Shown here piece after piece: positions 5,035-8,172 of a stretch of DNA of 8,172 nt. Made by a program: the position numbers and the translations under genes. This DNA is from Planctomycetota bacterium (GTDB taxonomy: Bacteria; Planctomycetota; SZUA-567): NCBI GenBank assembly GCA_031278535.1, contig JAITKH010000334.1, positions 1 to 8,172 of the forward strand. The letters are read 5' to 3'. The notes under the pieces are model-generated. The model had not been told where the DNA came from, made no database searches, and saw only the letters and a list, made by a program, of their open reading frames with translations. Numbering within the stretch: the stretch's first letter is position 1; every line of letters starts with the position of its first letter.

Positions 5035-6537
5035 GTGGCAAAAATGCGTGTCCTGATTGCCATTCACTTGCTGGCTTTGTCGTCCCTTTTCATGGTTTGC
5101 GCCGGCGAAACAGCGGAGGAATGGCTGGAACGCGCCGCCGATCCCGCCCTTTCCCGCCGCGAACGGGATTTTGCCGTGCGACAGATTGCGATGCTTGCCG
5201 ATTCCTCGGCAAGCATTCTTCGTACCGCACTTCGGGAAGGGAAGCCAGAGGATGCAATTCGCCGCAGGATTGCCGCAAGGCTCCTTGGAGACTTGGCGCT
5301 TCCCGCTACCGAGGCCCCGCTTCTTGAGGCTGCGTTCGGAATGGATCCTCTTCTCGCCGACGCCGCTTCTGTCGCGCTTGCCGAAATATATTCCCGCATG
5401 GGCGATAACGAACTCCTGCTACTGTTGAATCGAGGCGGGCGGGAAGCGGGAACGGTTCCCGGCGGCCTTGAAGAAAACGAAGGTGACGACTGGCTGGTTC
5501 TCTCGCTTGCCTCCAACCGGGCGAAGGGACGGTTCCGCGCCATTGTCATGAGGGGGGTGGCGCTGAAATTCGGCAACGGCGGACGGATTCCGGATTGGCT
5601 GGCGCGGCGGATTTTCGATTGTCTGACAGATGCCGATCGTGAGTTGCGCCTTCTCGCCGCTCGAGCTGCCGGCCTGGCTGGAGGCGAGACGGCGGGGGAA
5701 CGTTTGGCCGCCTTCCTTTATGTCGAAACCGATCCATTTGTCCTGGTGGAGGCGCTCCGTTCCCTGGCGCGGTTGCGCCTGCCACTATACAAGGAAGCGA
5801 TTGAGCGCCATACGGCCCATGCCGATCCCCTGGTGGCGATTGAGGCGCTGGCGGCGCTGGATGCCATGGGATACGGTGATGCCATGTTCCCTTCCCGGCC
5901 CGGCGCCAGGTCGATTGCCCTTTTTGTTTCCCATCCCTCGACGCCTGTCAGGCGACGGGCAATCGAATTGCTGGGCGGAAGCCGGAATCCCGTCGCCTTG
6001 GAATATTTGGAGGCGGCTCTTTTTGATCGCGTCGGCGCCAACCGCGCCGCCGCCGTCCGCGCTCTGGCGGGATTGGGTGTTGCGGGAACGGCAGGCGTAC
6101 TCTCGCCGCTTCTCCGGGACGGCTGGCCCGAAGTCAGGGCCGAGGCGGCGATTGCCCTGGCTGCGCAGGGAGTGATGGGAGTGGCGGCGAGGATGATGGA
6201 CGACTTGGCCGGCGAATCGCTTCCCTTCCGCCGGGCCGCCGCGGTTTCGCTCGCCCGGATAGGCGATGCCCGGGCGGTTCCGATCCTGCTGGAGACCCTC
6301 GGCGATCCGGATGTGGAATTGGCCTGTCTTGCCGCCGAGGCTTTGGGCGGGCTTGCCGGGAGGGAATTTGGTGCGCGGCTGTATGATCGAATGACGAAAG
6401 CGGCCAATCCGGTGCTGGTCGATGCCATTCGATCAGCCTTGGCCAGGATATGCCGGGACGATCCGGGTTCATCTCCAGAAACATGGAGGTCATGGGCCGG
6501 CAGGAACGGATTGGAAAACCAGGGCGATGGAAAATGA
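5035..6537 (+). CDS. Exported HEAT-repeat protein
   Basis: A scaffold-type protein of 500 residues. A signal peptide is visible: MRVLIAIHLLALSSLFMV followed by CAGETAEEW, with probable cleavage after VCA, so the mature protein should be periplasmic or outer-surface. The remainder is almost entirely paired Ala/Leu-rich helices with HEAT (PBS-lyase-like) spacing. Clear units lie near residues 76-120, 200-245, 262-280, 304-346, 355-380, 398-420 and 422-442, for example PILLETLGDPDVELACLAAEAL. The C-terminus holds ETWRSWAGRNGL, a Trp-containing tail common after HEAT arrays in planctomycete-like proteins. No enzymatic motif is seen; HEAT arrays bind partners, unknown here. The start may be GTG 5035, or ATG 5044, which gives a cleaner signal peptide; neither has a strong ribosome-binding site. 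The 2-bp gap from rplS implies translational coupling. The last 11 bases overlap the next gene. Confidence 0.85.
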   Translation: MAKMRVLIAIHLLALSSLFMVCAGETAEEWLERAADPALSRRERDFAVRQIAMLADSSASILRTALREGKPEDAIRRRIAARLLGDLALPATEAPLLEAAFGMDPLLADAASVALAEIYSRMGDNELLLLLNRGGREAGTVPGGLEENEGDDWLVLSLASNRAKGRFRAIVMRGVALKFGNGGRIPDWLARRIFDCLTDADRELRLLAARAAGLAGGETAGERLAAFLYVETDPFVLVEALRSLARLRLPLYKEAIERHTAHADPLVAIEALAALDAMGYGDAMFPSRPGARSIALFVSHPSTPVRRRAIELLGGSRNPVALEYLEAALFDRVGANRAAAVRALAGLGVAGTAGVLSPLLRDGWPEVRAEAAIALAAQGVMGVAARMMDDLAGESLPFRRAAAVSLARIGDARAVPILLETLGDPDVELACLAAEALGGLAGREFGARLYDRMTKAANPVLVDAIRSALARICRDDPGSSPETWRSWAGRNGLENQGDGK

Positions 6538-7738
6538 ATCTTTAGAATGCCGGACCGCTCCAATCCTTCCCGCCGGGAAGCGGCCGTCTCCTTGGGAATG
6601 GTTGCCTCCGTCATTGATCCCGATGCTTGTCCTGGCGCATTTCGCGTTTGCCCAATCCGCACGGGGAATGCCTGGCGGCGGACTGTTTCTTTTCATCGCG
6701 TTTGGCCTCCTCCCGGGGACGTTTTGGCGGTTGCTTGGGCGGAAGTCCTGGAATGTTCATCGTGCCGGTTTCGCCGCGGCGCTCGCCGCCTATGTGTTAT
6801 CCACTCCGTCGCTTCGTCCGAATGCGGAAACGTTGCGGAACATTTCCAAAAATTGGAACTTGGCTCTTCTCGGCTTCTGCCTTTCCTTCACTCAGCCGCT
6901 CTGGGGGGGCCTCAGATTGCACCGTCTGCTGGGGGATGTCGGCAGGATCGAAATAACCTGCGCTCAATCCGTCGCCCTGTGCTTTTCCGGATTCTTTTTC
7001 AATATTTTCCTGCCCGGCGCCACCGGCGGCGACGCCTACCGGGTATATGTTCTCGGTCGCCAGGGGGGAGCGGGTATTGGTTCCGCCATTGCGACCATCA
7101 GCCTGGACCGGTTTCTTGGATTGCCGTCGCTGGTTCTTATTGTGTTTTTCGGCATGGCTCTGGACTGGCGCTATCTTGCCAATAATCGGACGCTCTCCGA
7201 GATGGTTCCCTTCATTGCCGCCGCCGGGGGGATTTGTCTGCTCCTGATCGGGTATCTTGTTCTGGCAGGTAAAGGGCGCCGACAGGCTGACAAGATTGCG
7301 CCCGGCGAAGCTGACGATACCCGGTCGGCCGGCCGGCTTTTGCGGCTCCATCGGCTGTTGGCGAAAAATGTCCGGCGTCCGGCCACCTTGCCGTTAGCCC
7401 TGTTGTATGGCGCTTTGGCGCATGTGGCCACTATTGCCGCCTGCCAGTGTTTTGGTTCCTCTCTCGGGATTTCCGGCATATCGTGGATGCGCTACTATCT
7501 TATTGTTCCCATGGCCCTGTCCATCAACGTGATCCCTGTCGCTCCGGGAGGCGTCGGACAAGGCGAACTTGCCATGGCCGCCCTGTTTGCCATGGCGAGC
7601 TCGGACGGCGCCAACGCCCAGGCGGGAGTTATGCTCATGTTGCTTTTCCGCTTATCCAATATCGCCATCGGGCTGTCTGGGGCTGTTGCCTATGTCGCCG
7701 GATGGCGGCGCTGCGGCTGGAAGGCGACATGGCCATAG
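6527..7738 (+). CDS. LPG-synthase-TM / UPF0104-type integral membrane protein
   Basis: A 403-residue polytopic membrane protein, with roughly eight to ten hydrophobic segments by eye. It carries the hallmarks of the lysylphosphatidylglycerol-synthase transmembrane (flippase-like) family: NIFLPGATGGDAYRVY at 159-174, LDRFLGLP at 193-200 and PVAPGGVGQGE at 337-347. There is no C-terminal aminoacyl-transferase domain, so it is the stand-alone membrane type. Such proteins are thought to flip or handle lipids or lipid-linked sugars, but the substrate here is unknown. ATG 6527 was chosen because it overlaps the HEAT gene stop by 11 bp and leaves a short polar N-terminus before the first helix. A frame extension to an ATG at 6422 lies wholly within the HEAT gene and reads like shadow sequence. 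The ribosome-binding site (AGGG) is weak and close, consistent with coupled translation. Family assignment is firm, function is inferred. Confidence 0.88.
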   Translation: MENESLECRTAPILPAGKRPSPWEWLPPSLIPMLVLAHFAFAQSARGMPGGGLFLFIAFGLLPGTFWRLLGRKSWNVHRAGFAAALAAYVLSTPSLRPNAETLRNISKNWNLALLGFCLSFTQPLWGGLRLHRLLGDVGRIEITCAQSVALCFSGFFFNIFLPGATGGDAYRVYVLGRQGGAGIGSAIATISLDRFLGLPSLVLIVFFGMALDWRYLANNRTLSEMVPFIAAAGGICLLLIGYLVLAGKGRRQADKIAPGEADDTRSAGRLLRLHRLLAKNVRRPATLPLALLYGALAHVATIAACQCFGSSLGISGISWMRYYLIVPMALSINVIPVAPGGVGQGELAMAALFAMASSDGANAQAGVMLMLLFRLSNIAIGLSGAVAYVAGWRRCGWKATWP

Positions 7739-8172
7739 ATCCTGCCAAGCCCTACGATCTTCTCTTCACGGTCCAGCCTTCCCAGGATCGTGAACGCCTC
7801 GATCTTTTTGTCAAGTCCATGCTCCCCTCAATGAGCCGTACCCGCGTCCAAGTTCGCGTCGCCGAGGGACGAGTCGAAGTGAACGGCTCGCCCCGCCCGG
7901 CCAACTGGCGTGTTCTCGCCGGAGATAGGATACTTCTGCGCTGCCGCGAACCTGACGGCGGGGCGGAGAAAACGGGCCGGAACATTCCGCTTGATGTACT
8001 TTACGAAGACGGGGATGTGGTTGCGGTGAACAAACCTCCGGGACTCCTGGTCCACCCGGTGGGCAAGCACCGCCATGATACCTTGCTGAACGCTCTGTAT
8101 TGGCGGTACAAAGATGTTTTACCCGACGGCGAGTCGGTTACTTTGGCGAATCGGCTGGATCAATACACATCG
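7729..8172 (+). CDS. RluA-family 23S rRNA/tRNA pseudouridine synthase (3' end cut by window edge)
   Basis: The enzyme isomerises uridine to pseudouridine in structured RNA, most often 23S rRNA. The 148 visible residues hold an S4 RNA-binding domain (about 20-72, RLDLFVKSMLPSMSRTRVQV through VEVNGSPRPANWRVLAGDRI). The catalytic domain begins at 88 with PLDVLYEDGDVVAVNKPPGL and continues LVHPVGKH. The last visible motif is NRLDQYTS, where D144 is the catalytic Asp of the RLDxxTSG signature; Gln replaces the usual Arg/Lys at the next position. The S4 domain favours the RluC/RluD type over RluA proper, but paralogue identity cannot be settled from this fragment. ATG 7729 is preceded by GGAAGG and overlaps the stop of the membrane-protein gene by 10 bp, so the pair is probably translationally coupled. 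The C-terminal half of the gene lies outside the window. Confidence 0.93.
   Translation, partial: MAIDPAKPYDLLFTVQPSQDRERLDLFVKSMLPSMSRTRVQVRVAEGRVEVNGSPRPANWRVLAGDRILLRCREPDGGAEKTGRNIPLDVLYEDGDVVAVNKPPGLLVHPVGKHRHDTLLNALYWRYKDVLPDGESVTLANRLDQYTS

Noticed and set aside
5718..6662. Minus-strand open frame of 314 codons opposite the HEAT gene
   Set aside because: Ser/Ala/Arg-rich shadow of the Ala/Leu-rich HEAT array; no motif, and it runs across two well-supported plus-strand genes.
7311..7340. GGCCGGCCGG-type palindrome inside the membrane-protein gene
   Set aside because: Short (10 bp) and expected from GC-rich codons for the SAGR stretch; no link to a gene boundary.

Overview
This window comes from a GC-rich (roughly 60% G+C by eye) bacterial chromosome. 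A lipoprotein-type signal, several exported proteins and a HEAT-repeat protein suggest a Gram-negative, free-living organism. The PVC superphylum (Planctomycetes/Lentisphaerae-like) is a guess from protein style only. No mobile element, tRNA, rRNA or CRISPR array was seen.

Layout. The left half (1-4108) is a minus-strand pair. A Na+/phosphate cotransporter-family gene (TTG start at 4108) is followed after 25 bp by rmuC, which runs off the left edge just before its expected C-terminus. The transporter is unusual: a lipobox-type signal and two Ig-like (Big_1-like) units, about 220 residues in all, precede the membrane domain, and a PhoU-like helical domain follows it. The right half (4640-8172) is a tightly packed plus-strand operon: rplS (ribosomal protein L19), an exported HEAT-repeat protein, an LPG-synthase-TM/UPF0104-type membrane protein, and an RluA-family pseudouridine synthase cut by the right edge. 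Successive junctions are a 2-bp gap, an 11-bp overlap and a 10-bp overlap.

The middle (4109-4639) separates the two divergent units and is the least ordinary part. It holds two back-to-back predicted sigma70-type promoters sharing one -10 region, and a 52-residue Cys-rich gene resembling the small DUF6485-type proteins. Just upstream of that gene lies what looks like its degraded copy, with the same ribosome-binding site, start and PC / ANK / C-containing codons in one frame but with in-frame stops. A promoter and terminator-like hairpin in the rplS leader complete the region and suggest attenuation control of L19.

Functional picture. The left unit pairs phosphate (or another anion) transport with a DNA-maintenance factor, and no mechanistic link between them is visible. 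The right unit starts with a ribosomal protein and ends with an RNA-modifying enzyme, with two envelope proteins between, so it is probably a growth-linked transcription unit rather than one pathway.
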